The notes beneath the pieces are model-generated. The model saw nothing but the letters and a program-made list of their open reading frames with translations, did no database searches and was not told the DNA's origin. 64,000 bases of DNA from Pelagibacterium nitratireducens (lineage in GTDB: Bacteria; Pseudomonadota; Alphaproteobacteria; Rhizobiales; Devosiaceae), in the NCBI RefSeq assembly GCF_037044555.1, contig NZ_CP146275.1:3080501-3144500 (forward strand). The letters run 5' to 3'. The first letter of the stretch is position 1, and the number at the start of each line of letters is the position of its first letter. Below, piece after piece: positions 53,410-62,377 of this stretch. A program made the translations under genes and the position numbers.

Positions 53410-54312
53410 ATGTCCTTGAGCGCCGACTGGATCGCGGTCGACTGGGGCACCTCCAACATGCGTGCCTGGGCGATGCGGGCAGACGGCACCGTTCTGGCGC
53501 GGGGCGAAAGCGCCAAGGGCATGGGCCAACTCACGCCGTCTCAATTCGAGCCGGCGCTGCTTGAAGCTGTTGAACAATGGCTCAATTCAGAACGCGTCAC
53601 CCCAATCATCGCCTGCGGCATGGTGGGTGCGCGACAGGGCTGGATCGAGGCTGAATACGCAAATACCCCTACCCCGCCCATCGCCGCGCAAGCGACCCGT
53701 GCCCCGGTTTCCGACAGCCGCATCGCCGTTTTCATCCTGCCCGGCGTCAGCCAAATGGCGCCACCCGACGTGATGCGCGGCGAGGAAACCCAGATTGCAG
53801 GGTATGTCTCGGCGGTCGGGGCTTCCGGCACTATCTGTCTTCCGGGCACGCACAGCAAATGGGTCGAGATCGCCGACGGGCGCATCACACGGTTTCGTAC
53901 GGCAATGACCGGGGAAATCTTTTCCCTGCTCGCCGAGAAATCCGTTCTGCGCCATAGTGTCGGGACGGACATTTGGAGCGAGGACGGGTTTGCCGCAGGC
54001 GTTCGCGAGGCGCTGGACGATGCGGAAATCATAACGAAGCTGTTTTCGATCCGGGCCGGGAGCCTGCTCGACGGGATAGTGCCACAGGTTTCCAGATCGC
54101 GCCTGTCGGGGCTGTTGATCGGCGCTGAACTTGCCGGAACCGGCGATTACTGGCAGGGCGGTGACATCGCCCTGATTGGCGCATCGCGGTTGAGCGCGCT
54201 ATACCAGACCGCACTGGGCCTGGCAGGGGTTTCCGCCCGGGTGCTGGACGCCGGGGATATGACACTGGCCGGGCTTTGCGCCGCCCGCGCAGCGCTGGAG
54301 GAGACGCAATGA
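53410..54312 (+). CDS. dgoK: 2-dehydro-3-deoxygalactonokinase
   Basis: 300 aa kinase of the DgoK family, phosphorylating 2-keto-3-deoxygalactonate in the De Ley-Doudoroff pathway. Phosphate-1 loop VDWGTSNMRAW, CGMVGARQGW, GTHSKWVEI and GEIFSLLAEKS are family blocks. First gene of dgoK-dgoA-SMP-30 with 4-bp overlaps (ATGA) at both internal junctions, so a tightly coupled operon. The ATG at 53410 lies 215 bp from the divergent regulator start. Confidence 0.92.
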   Translation: MSLSADWIAVDWGTSNMRAWAMRADGTVLARGESAKGMGQLTPSQFEPALLEAVEQWLNSERVTPIIACGMVGARQGWIEAEYANTPTPPIAAQATRAPVSDSRIAVFILPGVSQMAPPDVMRGEETQIAGYVSAVGASGTICLPGTHSKWVEIADGRITRFRTAMTGEIFSLLAEKSVLRHSVGTDIWSEDGFAAGVREALDDAEIITKLFSIRAGSLLDGIVPQVSRSRLSGLLIGAELAGTGDYWQGGDIALIGASRLSALYQTALGLAGVSARVLDAGDMTLAGLCAARAALEETQ

Positions 54313-54914
54313 GCCGCAATCTGATCGCTATCCTGCGCGGCATCAAGCCCGATGAGGCGCTGAGCATAAGCCAAGCCCTGCTCGAGGCGGGGATTACCGC
54401 CATCGAAGTGCCCCTCAATTCGCCGCAACCGTTTGATTCCATCGCGGCAATGGTGCGTGAATTTGGCAGCGACGCTCTGATCGGCGCGGGGACGGTGTTG
54501 AGTGAAAAGGACGTGGCCGACGTCGCACGGGCGGGCGGAAAACTGATCGTTTCGCCCAATTGCGACGCGGCGGTGATCGGGGCGACCAAGGCGGCGAGCC
54601 TTCAATCCTTCCCCGGGGTGTTCACCGCCACCGAATGTTTCGCGGCGCTCAAGGCGGGGGCGGACGGGCTCAAGATTTTTCCCGCCGCAATCATGGGACC
54701 AGCCGGTGTTTCGGCGCTGAAGGCCGTGCTGCCGTCCTCGGTTCCGGTTTATGCGGTTGGGGGTGCCGGGCCAGATAATTTCGCCCAGTGGCGAGCCGCC
54801 GGAGCCGACGGGTTCGGCATCGGCACGGCGCTTTATACGCCCGGCCTGACAGCAAAAGAGGTGGGTGAGCGAGCCCGCAAACTTGTATTGGCCTATGACG
54901 AGGTTATGGCATGA
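54309..54914 (+). CDS. dgoA: 2-dehydro-3-deoxy-6-phosphogalactonate aldolase
   Basis: 201 aa class I aldolase splitting KDPGal into pyruvate and glyceraldehyde-3-phosphate. IAILRGIKPDEAL provides the Arg/Gly substrate loop, IEVPLNSP the catalytic Glu, GLKIFPA the Schiff-base Lys. The IEVPLNSP and GLKIFPA forms are typical of DgoA rather than Eda. Overlaps dgoK and the next gene by 4 bp each. A galactonate dehydratase (DgoD) is not adjacent; the dehydratase at 45424-47166 may supply the substrate. Confidence 0.92.
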   Translation: MSRNLIAILRGIKPDEALSISQALLEAGITAIEVPLNSPQPFDSIAAMVREFGSDALIGAGTVLSEKDVADVARAGGKLIVSPNCDAAVIGATKAASLQSFPGVFTATECFAALKAGADGLKIFPAAIMGPAGVSALKAVLPSSVPVYAVGGAGPDNFAQWRAAGADGFGIGTALYTPGLTAKEVGERARKLVLAYDEVMA

Positions 54915-55774
54915 GCGACGCGCACGTTTTCGACGACCGGTCCTGTTTTCTGGGCGAAGGTCCGCTGTGGCATCCCGAGCGCCAGCAGCTTTTCTGGTTC
55001 GACATCATCGGCCGCACGCTGCTGACGCGCAAGAACGGCGAGACCGGGGCGTGGACATTTGACGACATGGTTTCGGCGGCAGGCTGGATCGACCGGGACA
55101 ATCTCTTGATTGCCGGCGAAACGGCGTTGCTCAAACTCAATATCGAAACCCGGACCCGCGACGTCGTCGCCAGGATCGACATCGGCGAGGGGCTGCGGAC
55201 CAATGACGGTCGCGCCGATCCGTGGGGTGGGTTCTGGTTCTCCTCGATGGGCAAGAAGGCCGAGAACGACGCCGGAGCGATCTATCGGTATTATCGCGGT
55301 GAGGTCAAAAAGCTGTTTTCTTCCATCACCATACCCAATGCCATCTGCTTTTCACCCGACCGGGCGTTCGGCCATTTCGCCGATACGGACCGAGGTATCG
55401 TCAAGCGCGTCGGGCTCGATCCGGAAAGCGGCGCGCCGGTCGGCGAACCGGAAATCTATCTGGACCTGACTGGCGAAGGACTGAACCCCGACGGGGCGGT
55501 GATCGATGCCGAGGGCAATATGTGGCTTGCTCAATGGGGTGCGGGGCGGGTTGCCGTCTATGATCCATCGGGACAGTTTCTCAAGGCCGTTTCGGTCGAG
55601 GCGCCCCACACGTCATGTCCGGCCTTTGGCGGGACCGGTTTTTCAACGCTCTATTGCACCACCGCCCGCGAAGGGCTCGATGCCGAGGCGCTGGCCGACC
55701 ACCCGGAATCGGGAAAAGTCTTTTTTGCCGAGGGCGTTGGGCGGGGACGGCCCGAACCTGCAGTTATCGTTTGA
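54911..55774 (+). CDS. SMP-30/gluconolactonase family sugar lactonase
   Basis: 287 aa beta-propeller lactonase. Metal ligands visible in CFLGEGPLWHPERQQLFWFDI (Glu), RTNDGRADPWGGFWFSSMG (Asn/Asp), IPNAICFSPDRAFGHFADTD (Asn), and NPDGAVIDAEGNMWLAQWG (Asp). Ends the dgoKA operon, so it probably hydrolyses the galactono- or arabinono-lactone made by the dehydrogenase at 44501-45424. It is distinct from the SMP-30 paralog at 20144. Followed by a strong terminator. Confidence 0.9.
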   Translation: MSDAHVFDDRSCFLGEGPLWHPERQQLFWFDIIGRTLLTRKNGETGAWTFDDMVSAAGWIDRDNLLIAGETALLKLNIETRTRDVVARIDIGEGLRTNDGRADPWGGFWFSSMGKKAENDAGAIYRYYRGEVKKLFSSITIPNAICFSPDRAFGHFADTDRGIVKRVGLDPESGAPVGEPEIYLDLTGEGLNPDGAVIDAEGNMWLAQWGAGRVAVYDPSGQFLKAVSVEAPHTSCPAFGGTGFSTLYCTTAREGLDAEALADHPESGKVFFAEGVGRGRPEPAVIV

Positions 55775-55786
55775 GCCGGCATGAAA

Positions 55787-55810
55787 AAAGGGGCGCCGAA
55801 GCGCCCCTTT
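55787..55810. terminator. Terminator between convergent SMP-30 and TRAP operons
   Basis: AAAGGGGCGC-CGAA-GCGCCCCTTT, a perfect 10-bp stem with A/T flanks on both sides, 13 bp after the SMP-30 stop and 20 bp from the dctP stop. Bidirectional. Confidence 0.88.
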
Positions 55811-55829
55811 GCATAAGAGATAAAGCCCC

Positions 55830-56855
55830 TTACTGGCGCTCGGCAGCCATGGCTTCCTGAGCGGCAGCATAGAGCGCTTCGCCGTCGATGCCGATGGCTT
55901 CCATATCGGCGAACCACTGCTCGATTGTGGGCTGGGCGGCTTCCTTCCAGCGGGCGGTTTCGGCTTCGTCCAGCGTCACGATGTTGTTGCCGGCGTCCTC
56001 GGCGATCTGCAGGCCGACATCGTCGCCGGCATCCATGGCGCGACCGAACATTTTCGAGGTTTCGAGGCCGGAATTGGCATCGATGACGGCCTTGAGGTCG
56101 TCAGGCAGGCCTTCATAGGTGCCCCGGTTCATGACGAACCCGAAGGTCTGGGTGTAAAGACCGTTTTCGCCGGAAAAGCCGGTGTGGTTGGAGACCAGTT
56201 CGGCGACGCGGATGGAGGGTGTGACTTCCCAGGGAACCGTAGTGCCGTTGATCACGCCGCGCGACAGCGCTTCGGTGGTCTGGGGCACGGGCATGCCGAC
56301 GGGCTCAGCGCCGAGCTGGGCGAGCATGTTGGAGATGATGCGCGAACCGCCACGGATCTTCATGCCCTGGATGTCTTCAAGAGCGTTGATGGGCTCCTGG
56401 GTGTGGAACAGGCCGGGACCGTGTGTGTGCAGCGCAATGACCTGGACACTTTCGAACTCGTCAGCGGAATTTTCCATGACGTAGTTGTAAAAGGCGGCCG
56501 AGGTTTCTTCGGCGCTGTTGGACATCAGGAAGGGCAACTCGAACACTTCCGATTTCGGGAAGCGGCCCGGCGTATAGCCAAGCACCGTCCAGATGACGTC
56601 GACCACGCCGTCCTGAGCCTGGGCGAACAGGCTGTCGGGCGCGCCGCCGAGCTGCATGGCCGGGTAGAGTTCCACGGCGATACGGCCGTCGGACTGGTCC
56701 TGAATGGCCTCGGCCCAAGGTGCGATGGCGGTGGCAGGAATGGTGGCCTGCGCGGGCAGGAACTGGTGGACGCGCAGCGTTACCTCCTGGGCCATGGCGC
56801 CGGCGGCAAACGAGACGCTGGCAACCGCCCCGAGCAATATCGATTTCAGTTTCAT
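55830..56855 (-). CDS. TRAP transporter substrate-binding protein DctP
   Basis: 341 aa periplasmic binding protein. Signal peptide residues 1-22 (LLGAVASVSFAAGAMA-Q). Key block GMKIRGGSRIISNMLAQLGAEPVGMPVPQTTEALSRGVINGTTVPWEV, with the conserved Arg in KIRGG that binds the ligand carboxylate. Last gene of a dctQ-dctM-dctP operon on the minus strand. Near the dgoKA operon, so a sugar acid (galactonate-like) is a good ligand guess. It is clearly diverged from the orphan TRAP protein at 19138. Confidence 0.92.
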   Translation of the reverse strand: MKLKSILLGAVASVSFAAGAMAQEVTLRVHQFLPAQATIPATAIAPWAEAIQDQSDGRIAVELYPAMQLGGAPDSLFAQAQDGVVDVIWTVLGYTPGRFPKSEVFELPFLMSNSAEETSAAFYNYVMENSADEFESVQVIALHTHGPGLFHTQEPINALEDIQGMKIRGGSRIISNMLAQLGAEPVGMPVPQTTEALSRGVINGTTVPWEVTPSIRVAELVSNHTGFSGENGLYTQTFGFVMNRGTYEGLPDDLKAVIDANSGLETSKMFGRAMDAGDDVGLQIAEDAGNNIVTLDEAETARWKEAAQPTIEQWFADMEAIGIDGEALYAAAQEAMAAERQ

Positions 56856-56916
56856 TTGATCTTCTCCCTTTGTTGCACGCTTGTTCGCGTGTGAACTCCC
56901 ATATGTCCCGGGCCGC

Positions 56917-58239
56917 TCAATAGAGCAGCCACACCAGCCCCAGCGTTATCGGTGGGAAGGCGACAAGAATGATGGTGCGAATGATGTCGCTGGCCACGAA
57001 GGGCAGCGCCCCCCGGAACGTTTCGGAAAGGCGTGTGCCCTTGGCCATCGAATTGATAATGAACAGATTCATCCCCACCGGTGGCGTTATCAGCCCGACT
57101 TCGACGACGATCAGGACCAGAATGCCGAACCAGATGGCAAATTCGTCCGGGGTCAGTCCGAAATCGAGGGCAGACATCATCGGAAAGATGATCGGCACGG
57201 TCAGAAGGATCATCGAAAGCGAGTCCATGACGCAGCCGAGCACGAGATAGAGCAGCAGGACGATAGCCATCACCACCCAGGGGTTGAAGCCCTGCTCGGT
57301 GACCCATCCTGCGGCGAACTGGGGCAATTGCGAAAGCGCCAGGAATCCATTGAGCGAAGCGGCGCCAAGCACGATGAGAAAAATCATCGCGGTGGAGGAC
57401 GCGGTTCCCAGAATGGCCTCTCTGATCCCGTTGCGCGACAGACTGCGCGAAACCAGCGCGACAAGCCCCGTGCCGGCGGCACCGACCGCGGCGGCTTCGG
57501 TGGGTGTGAAGATGCCGGTGTAGATGCCGCCGATCACCAGGACAAAGATCGCCACGACCGGCCAGATATGGGCCAGTTCGCGGAAGCGCTCGCCATAGGG
57601 CACGCGGTCACGGACGCCGGCGGATTCAGGACTGACCCGCACATAAATGGCGATGACGAGCAGATAGCCGATGGCGGCGAGAATGCCCGGCACGAAGGCC
57701 GCCATGAACAGTTTGGCGATGTTCTGTTCTGTCAAAACGGCAAAGATGACAAGGATGACCGAGGGCGGAATGAGGATGCCAAGCGTACCGCCGGCAGCGA
57801 CCGCACCGGTTGAAAGCGCGCCCGAATAGCCGTGCTTTTTCAACTCTGGCAGAGCGACGTGGCCCATGGTGGCGGCGGTTGCAAGCGAAGACCCGCAGAT
57901 GGCGCCGAACCCGGCGCTGGCGCCCACGGCAGCCATGGCCACACCACCCCTTCGGTGACCCAGCCAGGACGCGGCGGCATTAAACAGTGCGGCCGACATG
58001 CCCGAAAGGGTGGCGAACTGCCCCATCAGGATGAACAGCGGCACGACCGAGAGCGAATAGGACGCAAAGGTCGAATAGGTGAGGCTCTTGAACTGGGCCA
58101 TGACCGGATTGAACGTGCCGGTGAGCACCCAGGAGCCGAAAATGCCGACGCCGAGCATGGCAAGCCCGATGGGTACGCGCAGGAAAATCAGAAGCAGGAT
58201 AACTGGAAACGAGAGCAGTCCGATAAGTACATTGCTCAC
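56917..58239 (-). CDS. TRAP transporter large permease DctM
   Basis: 440 aa inner-membrane protein with twelve or so hydrophobic segments of the DctM family, the sodium-coupled transport subunit. Characteristic stretches: SAALFNAAASWLGHRRGGVAMA, GSSLATAATMGHVALPELKKHGY, and a C-terminal EFAIWFGILVLIVVEVGLITPPVGMNLFIINSMA. Start overlaps the dctQ stop by 4 bp (ATGA). Lies 61 bp before dctP. Confidence 0.92.
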   Translation of the reverse strand: MSNVLIGLLSFPVILLLIFLRVPIGLAMLGVGIFGSWVLTGTFNPVMAQFKSLTYSTFASYSLSVVPLFILMGQFATLSGMSAALFNAAASWLGHRRGGVAMAAVGASAGFGAICGSSLATAATMGHVALPELKKHGYSGALSTGAVAAGGTLGILIPPSVILVIFAVLTEQNIAKLFMAAFVPGILAAIGYLLVIAIYVRVSPESAGVRDRVPYGERFRELAHIWPVVAIFVLVIGGIYTGIFTPTEAAAVGAAGTGLVALVSRSLSRNGIREAILGTASSTAMIFLIVLGAASLNGFLALSQLPQFAAGWVTEQGFNPWVVMAIVLLLYLVLGCVMDSLSMILLTVPIIFPMMSALDFGLTPDEFAIWFGILVLIVVEVGLITPPVGMNLFIINSMAKGTRLSETFRGALPFVASDIIRTIILVAFPPITLGLVWLLY

Positions 58240-58784
58240 AGGTCGGCTCCCGACGACTGCAGTTCTGAACGGCCGGCCAGCGCGTTGGAGACCGAGCGGC
58301 CCAGCACGTAAAGCGCGACGGCAAAAAAGACGACCGCGCCAACCAAGCCGGCCGCATAAGTCCAGCCCAGCGGCATGCGCAGCAACAGCGTGGTCTCGTT
58401 GTAGCGGAACTTGTCGAGCATGCCGTCATAAAGCCGCCAGGCAATAAATCCGGCGGCGGCGAGCATCATGACATCGGTGATGACGAGGATCCACCGGTTG
58501 ACGAGGGGGCCGAAGCGGTCGGTCACTATGGTGACAATGGCGTGTCCGCGCTCAAGGTGCGCCCATGGCAGGAAGGCGAAGACTGCAAAGCCGATACCAG
58601 CCTCTACGAGTTCATAATCACCCCTGATCGGACGCAGACCCGCCCAAAGCAGAGCGCGGCCGGTGACGCTGACGACGACCATGACAACCAGGCCGACAAG
58701 GACTATGCCTCCGGCCAGCGCCATCAGCTTGGCCAAGCCGTAAATGGTGCGCCCAAGCGGCGACTGATCCTGGAACAAACCCAT
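58236..58784 (-). CDS. TRAP transporter small permease DctQ
   Basis: About 182 aa inner-membrane subunit with four hydrophobic segments; FLPWAHLERGHAIVTIVTDRFGP is the typical DctQ loop. The ATG at 58784 directly abuts a GGGAGG sequence, leaving no spacing. The TTG two codons later (58778) has a normal 6-base spacing and may be the real start. The frame is open to 58883 but that part is unlike the family. First gene of the dctQMP operon; a TGTT-N5-AACA near-palindrome lies about 145 bp upstream. Confidence 0.87.
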   Translation of the reverse strand: MGLFQDQSPLGRTIYGLAKLMALAGGIVLVGLVVMVVVSVTGRALLWAGLRPIRGDYELVEAGIGFAVFAFLPWAHLERGHAIVTIVTDRFGPLVNRWILVITDVMMLAAAGFIAWRLYDGMLDKFRYNETTLLLRMPLGWTYAAGLVGAVVFFAVALYVLGRSVSNALAGRSELQSSGADL

Positions 58785-59041
58785 CCTCCCCTGCACGCTC
58801 CGATGATACCTCTCTATCACCCGATAATGCCAAGCGCACCCTTGTCTCTCGCCGTCTGATCGAACAATGGACAATGCACACAAACGATAGGATCATCCGA
58901 ACATCGATCGGCCATCCCATCGCATATTGTTTATATAACATAACTAGTTTTGGCAAGCGCCCGGTGGAGGTGCACCGCTCCGGCGTTGCGTTTTTCGCCG
59001 ATCGCTTTAAATTCTAAAGCATAACAATAAGGGGAGCGTTC

Positions 59042-59500
59042 ATGTCCGCTGGTCCGGGGTCCGTCATCGACGAAGCCATGCTCGAAACCGGGTCGACCAC
59101 CGACATTGTCGGATACCGGTTGCGCCGGGCGCAGTTGAGCGTCTTTCAGCGCTTCCTTTCGGCCTTCGCGGCGCTCGATCTGCGCCCGGCCGAATATTCC
59201 GCCTTGACGCTGATCGGCGACAATCCCGGCCGCAAACAGACCGAGATCGCCGAAATCCTGGGTATCAAGCGCGCCAATTTCGTGGCGCTCATCAACGGCC
59301 TGGAGGGCCGAGGGCTGACCGAGCGCCGGGCCGCGCATGGCGACCGGCGCGCCAATGCGCTGTTTCTTACCAAAGAGGGCGAGGATTTTCTGGAAACGGC
59401 GCGCGCCGTACAGGATGATTTCGAGGCCGATTGCATCGCCCGTCTGGGTGGGCCCAAGGCGCGAGACACGCTGCTCGACCTGCTGGGCCGGTTGTGCTGA
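59042..59500 (+). CDS. MarR-family transcriptional regulator
   Basis: 152 aa winged-helix regulator. DNA-binding part: LDLRPAEYSALTLIGDNPGRKQTEIAEILGIKRANFVALINGLEGRGLTERRAAHGDRRANALFLTKEG, with the DRR wing typical of MarR. Flanking helices form the dimer domain. ATG at 59042 follows AGGGGAG. It stands between the divergent TRAP operon (58784) and recQ (59592). A regulator of aromatic-compound or stress genes is typical; the target here may be itself or the TRAP operon. Effector unknown. Confidence 0.88.
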   Translation: MSAGPGSVIDEAMLETGSTTDIVGYRLRRAQLSVFQRFLSAFAALDLRPAEYSALTLIGDNPGRKQTEIAEILGIKRANFVALINGLEGRGLTERRAAHGDRRANALFLTKEGEDFLETARAVQDDFEADCIARLGGPKARDTLLDLLGRLC

Positions 59501-59591
59501 TCGCGCCATCGCGGGTTGCGCCAAAGAACCGATAAGAGTCAAATGGGCCAGCGAATCAACTTTCCCTGACCGCCGGATTTTCCTGTCTTCC

Positions 59592-61427
59592 ATGTCGCTT
59601 TTTTCCAACGCTACGGCCCTTGATGCTGCGCCGGCCGGCGGACTGGATATCTTGCGATCCGTGTTCGGGCTCGATGCGTTTCGCGGCCAGCAGCAAGACG
59701 TAGTCGATCACGTCATGGGTGGCGGTGACGCTGTGGTGCTTTTTCCCACCGGGGCGGGGAAATCGCTGTGCTACCAGATTCCGGCGATCGGCCGGCCCGG
59801 GGTCGGCGTTGTCATCTCTCCTCTGATCGCCCTGATGCGCGACCAGGTCGAAGCGCTCAAGCAGGCCGGCGTGCGGGCCGCAGCGCTCAATTCCTCGCTT
59901 TCGCCCGAGGAGAACCGCAGCGTGCGCCAGGCCCTGCGCGATGGGGAACTCGATCTTCTCTATGTGGCACCGGAGCGCTTGGCGGCGGCGGGGTTTCTCG
60001 ACCTTCTGGCCAGCGTCGACATCGGGCTTTTTGCCATCGACGAAGCCCATTGCGTGAGCCAGTGGGGCCATGATTTCCGGCCCGAATATCGCGAACTGGC
60101 CAAATTGCGCGAATTGTTTCCGCACGTCCCGCGCGTTGCGCTGACGGCGACGGCCGACCCCACAACCCGCGCCGATCTGATTGAGCGGCTGGGGCTGGAG
60201 GATGCGCAGCTTTTCATCTCGAGTTTCGATCGGCCCAATATCGGCTATTCGATTGTCGAGCGCGCCAATGCGCGAGCGCAATTGCTCGATTTTCTGGCCC
60301 GCCACAAGGGCGAAAGCGGCATCGTTTATTGCCTCTCGCGCGCCAAGGTGGAGGCGATTGCCGAGTTCCTGACCGAAAAGGGTATCCCTGCCCTGCCCTA
60401 TCACGCCGGTCTAGATGCGGGCGTAAGGGCGCGCAACCAGGACGCGTTTTTGAAGGAAGACGCCGTGTGTCTGGTGGCAACCGTTGCGTTCGGGATGGGG
60501 ATCGACAAGCCAGATGTTCGCTATGTGGCGCATATGGATTTGCCCTCCTCGATAGAGGCTTACTATCAGGAAACGGGCCGGGCCGGTCGCGACGGGCAGC
60601 CCTCGGAAGCCTGGATGTGTTATGGGCTGTCCGATGTGAGCCAGAGGCGGCGGATGATCGCCGAAGGCAACGCGCCCGACGAGATCAAGCGGCTGGAAAA
60701 CACCAAGCTGAGCGCCCTGCTCGGTGTGTGCGAGACGGCGGGCTGCCGTCGACAAGCGGTTCTTGCTCATTTCGGCGAGCAGCATCAGGGCAATTGCGGG
60801 AATTGCGACACCTGCATCACCCCGGTCGACACCTGGGACGGCACGGAGGCGGCGAACAAGGTTATGTCGTCGATCTATCGCACGGGCCAGAGGTTCGGCG
60901 CGGCGCATGTGATCGATGTCGTGATGGGCAAGGCCACCGAAAAGGTGGAAAAATTCAGGCACCAGCATTTGCCGGTTTTCGGGGTCGGGCAGGATATTTC
61001 GGTCAAGACCTGGCGGTCGGTTGTGCGGCAGTTGACGGCCATGGGGCTGGTCCATGTGAACCACGAAGCCCATGGCGCCCTCTATCTCGATGAAGGCGCG
61101 CGGGCGGTGTTTCGGGGCGAACGGACGGTGACGCTGCGGCGCGATCCCGAGCGCAAGAAATCGGACACCAATCGGGCCCTGGCGGGCGGAGAAGCGCTTT
61201 CTGGCGAAGCCGAGGCCGTATTCGAGCGGTTGCGGCGCAAGCGGCGTGAAATCGCTTCGGCGCAGGGCGTGCCGCCCTATGTGGTTTTTCAGGATACGAC
61301 ATTGCGGGCCATGGCGCAGAGGCTGCCGGCGACGCTCGATGATCTGCGCGCCCTGCCGGGGGTGGGCGATGCCAAGCTCGAGCGGTACGGCACGGCATTC
61401 CTCACGGCGATTGCCAGCGCAGACTAG
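59592..61427 (+). CDS. recQ: ATP-dependent DNA helicase RecQ
   Basis: 611 aa 3'-5' DNA helicase of recombination and repair. Domain order is complete: helicase core with Walker A FPTGAGKSLCYQ, DEAH (IDEAHCVSQWGHDFRPEY), SAT-like TATADP and motif VI QETGRAGRDG; RQC zinc cluster with CGNCDTC; and a C-terminal HRDC domain (RRKRREIASAQGVPPYVVFQDTTLRAMAQRLP). ATG at 59592 gives the family start; the frame is open upstream into the marR gene but unlike RecQ. Length matches E. coli RecQ (609 aa). Confidence 0.95.
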   Translation: MSLFSNATALDAAPAGGLDILRSVFGLDAFRGQQQDVVDHVMGGGDAVVLFPTGAGKSLCYQIPAIGRPGVGVVISPLIALMRDQVEALKQAGVRAAALNSSLSPEENRSVRQALRDGELDLLYVAPERLAAAGFLDLLASVDIGLFAIDEAHCVSQWGHDFRPEYRELAKLRELFPHVPRVALTATADPTTRADLIERLGLEDAQLFISSFDRPNIGYSIVERANARAQLLDFLARHKGESGIVYCLSRAKVEAIAEFLTEKGIPALPYHAGLDAGVRARNQDAFLKEDAVCLVATVAFGMGIDKPDVRYVAHMDLPSSIEAYYQETGRAGRDGQPSEAWMCYGLSDVSQRRRMIAEGNAPDEIKRLENTKLSALLGVCETAGCRRQAVLAHFGEQHQGNCGNCDTCITPVDTWDGTEAANKVMSSIYRTGQRFGAAHVIDVVMGKATEKVEKFRHQHLPVFGVGQDISVKTWRSVVRQLTAMGLVHVNHEAHGALYLDEGARAVFRGERTVTLRRDPERKKSDTNRALAGGEALSGEAEAVFERLRRKRREIASAQGVPPYVVFQDTTLRAMAQRLPATLDDLRALPGVGDAKLERYGTAFLTAIASAD

Positions 61428-61491
61428 ATTTTCCGGTGCGCCGGCTCGAATATGGTTCGAGCGCTGAGCCCTATTTGGATGGATATCCATC

Positions 61492-61953
61492 ATGAGTGAA
61501 ATCGACAGGATCGATCGCAGAATTCTCATCGAGCTCCAGAACGATGGGCGGATCACCAATTCCGAACTGGCGCAGCGCGTGGGGCTGGCTCCCACATCGA
61601 TGAGCGACAGGGTACGGCGGCTGCAGAACCACGGCTACATCAAGGGCTTCCGCGCCATTCTCGACGCCGACCAGATGGGGCTGGGCCTTCTGGTTCTGGT
61701 GGAAGTGTCACTCGACAAGACCACTCCCGATATTTTCGAAAAATTCGCGACGGCGGTGCGCAAGCAACCGGAAATCCTCGAATGCCATATGGTGGCCGGG
61801 GGGTTCGACTATCTGGTCAAGGCGCGGCTGCCCGACATGGGACGCTACAGAGCCTTTCTTGGGGAGATTCTGCTCTCGCTGCCCGGCGTGCGCGAGACCC
61901 GCTCCTATCCAGTGATCGAAGAGGTCAAGGACGACGGCGTTCTGCCGCTCTGA
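61492..61953 (+). CDS. Lrp/AsnC-family regulator, PutR-like
   Basis: 153 aa. Winged helix IDRIDRRILIELQNDGRITNSELAQRVGLAPTSMSDRVRRLQNHGYIKGF and AsnC effector domain ECHMVAGGFDYLVKARLPDMGRYR. Sequence resembles rhizobial PutR/Lrp, activators of proline dehydrogenase putA, but putA is not in the window. Starts at 61492 with no obvious operon partner. Converges on the arsR-type gene with a 5-bp gap. The effector is probably an amino acid. Confidence 0.85.
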   Translation: MSEIDRIDRRILIELQNDGRITNSELAQRVGLAPTSMSDRVRRLQNHGYIKGFRAILDADQMGLGLLVLVEVSLDKTTPDIFEKFATAVRKQPEILECHMVAGGFDYLVKARLPDMGRYRAFLGEILLSLPGVRETRSYPVIEEVKDDGVLPL

Positions 61954-61958
61954 AGACC

Positions 61959-62285
61959 TCAGTCGGGCAATTCGGCTTCCGGCTCATGTTCGCCGGCGTG
62001 CACGATCATGTCGGAAATGACATGGCGGATGTGGTGGTCGTCCGCTTCATAGTGAACGTGCTTGGCGTGTCGCGTGCCGCGGACCAGCCGCGCGGCGCGC
62101 AGCAGGCGCAGATGGTGGCTGACGAGGGACTGAGACGCATCGATCTTGCGGGCGATATCGCCCACCGCCATGGGCTGATCGAGGCAGGCGAGCAGGATCT
62201 TGAGACGGGTGGGATCGCCGAGCAGCTTGAAGGTCTCGGCAACGACGAGGATTTCGGTTTCCGTTGGGCTGCGGCTGTCTCTCAA
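61959..62285 (-). CDS. ArsR/SmtB-family metalloregulator
   Basis: 108 aa winged-helix repressor. The helix-turn-helix includes DASQSLVSHHLRLLRAARLVRGTRHAKHVHYEADDHH. The last helix keeps the zinc-sensing alpha-5 pattern Asp-x-His-x10-His-x2-Glu (from about residue 83), so Zn(II) or a similar metal is the likely effector. TTG at 62285 is the only NTG start after the upstream stop and has GAGG 7 bases before it. Same strand as the PQQ-locus genes, 92 bp downstream; a regulated metal efflux gene is not seen. Confidence 0.83.
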   Translation of the reverse strand: MRDSRSPTETEILVVAETFKLLGDPTRLKILLACLDQPMAVGDIARKIDASQSLVSHHLRLLRAARLVRGTRHAKHVHYEADDHHIRHVISDMIVHAGEHEPEAELPD

Positions 62286-62377
62286 AAGGGGGCCTCGTGC
62301 GGGCGGTATGAACTATGGGATCGTCATACTACCCGGATTCTGCCGCGCATGCACAATGGGTTCGTTCTCGCGGATGG

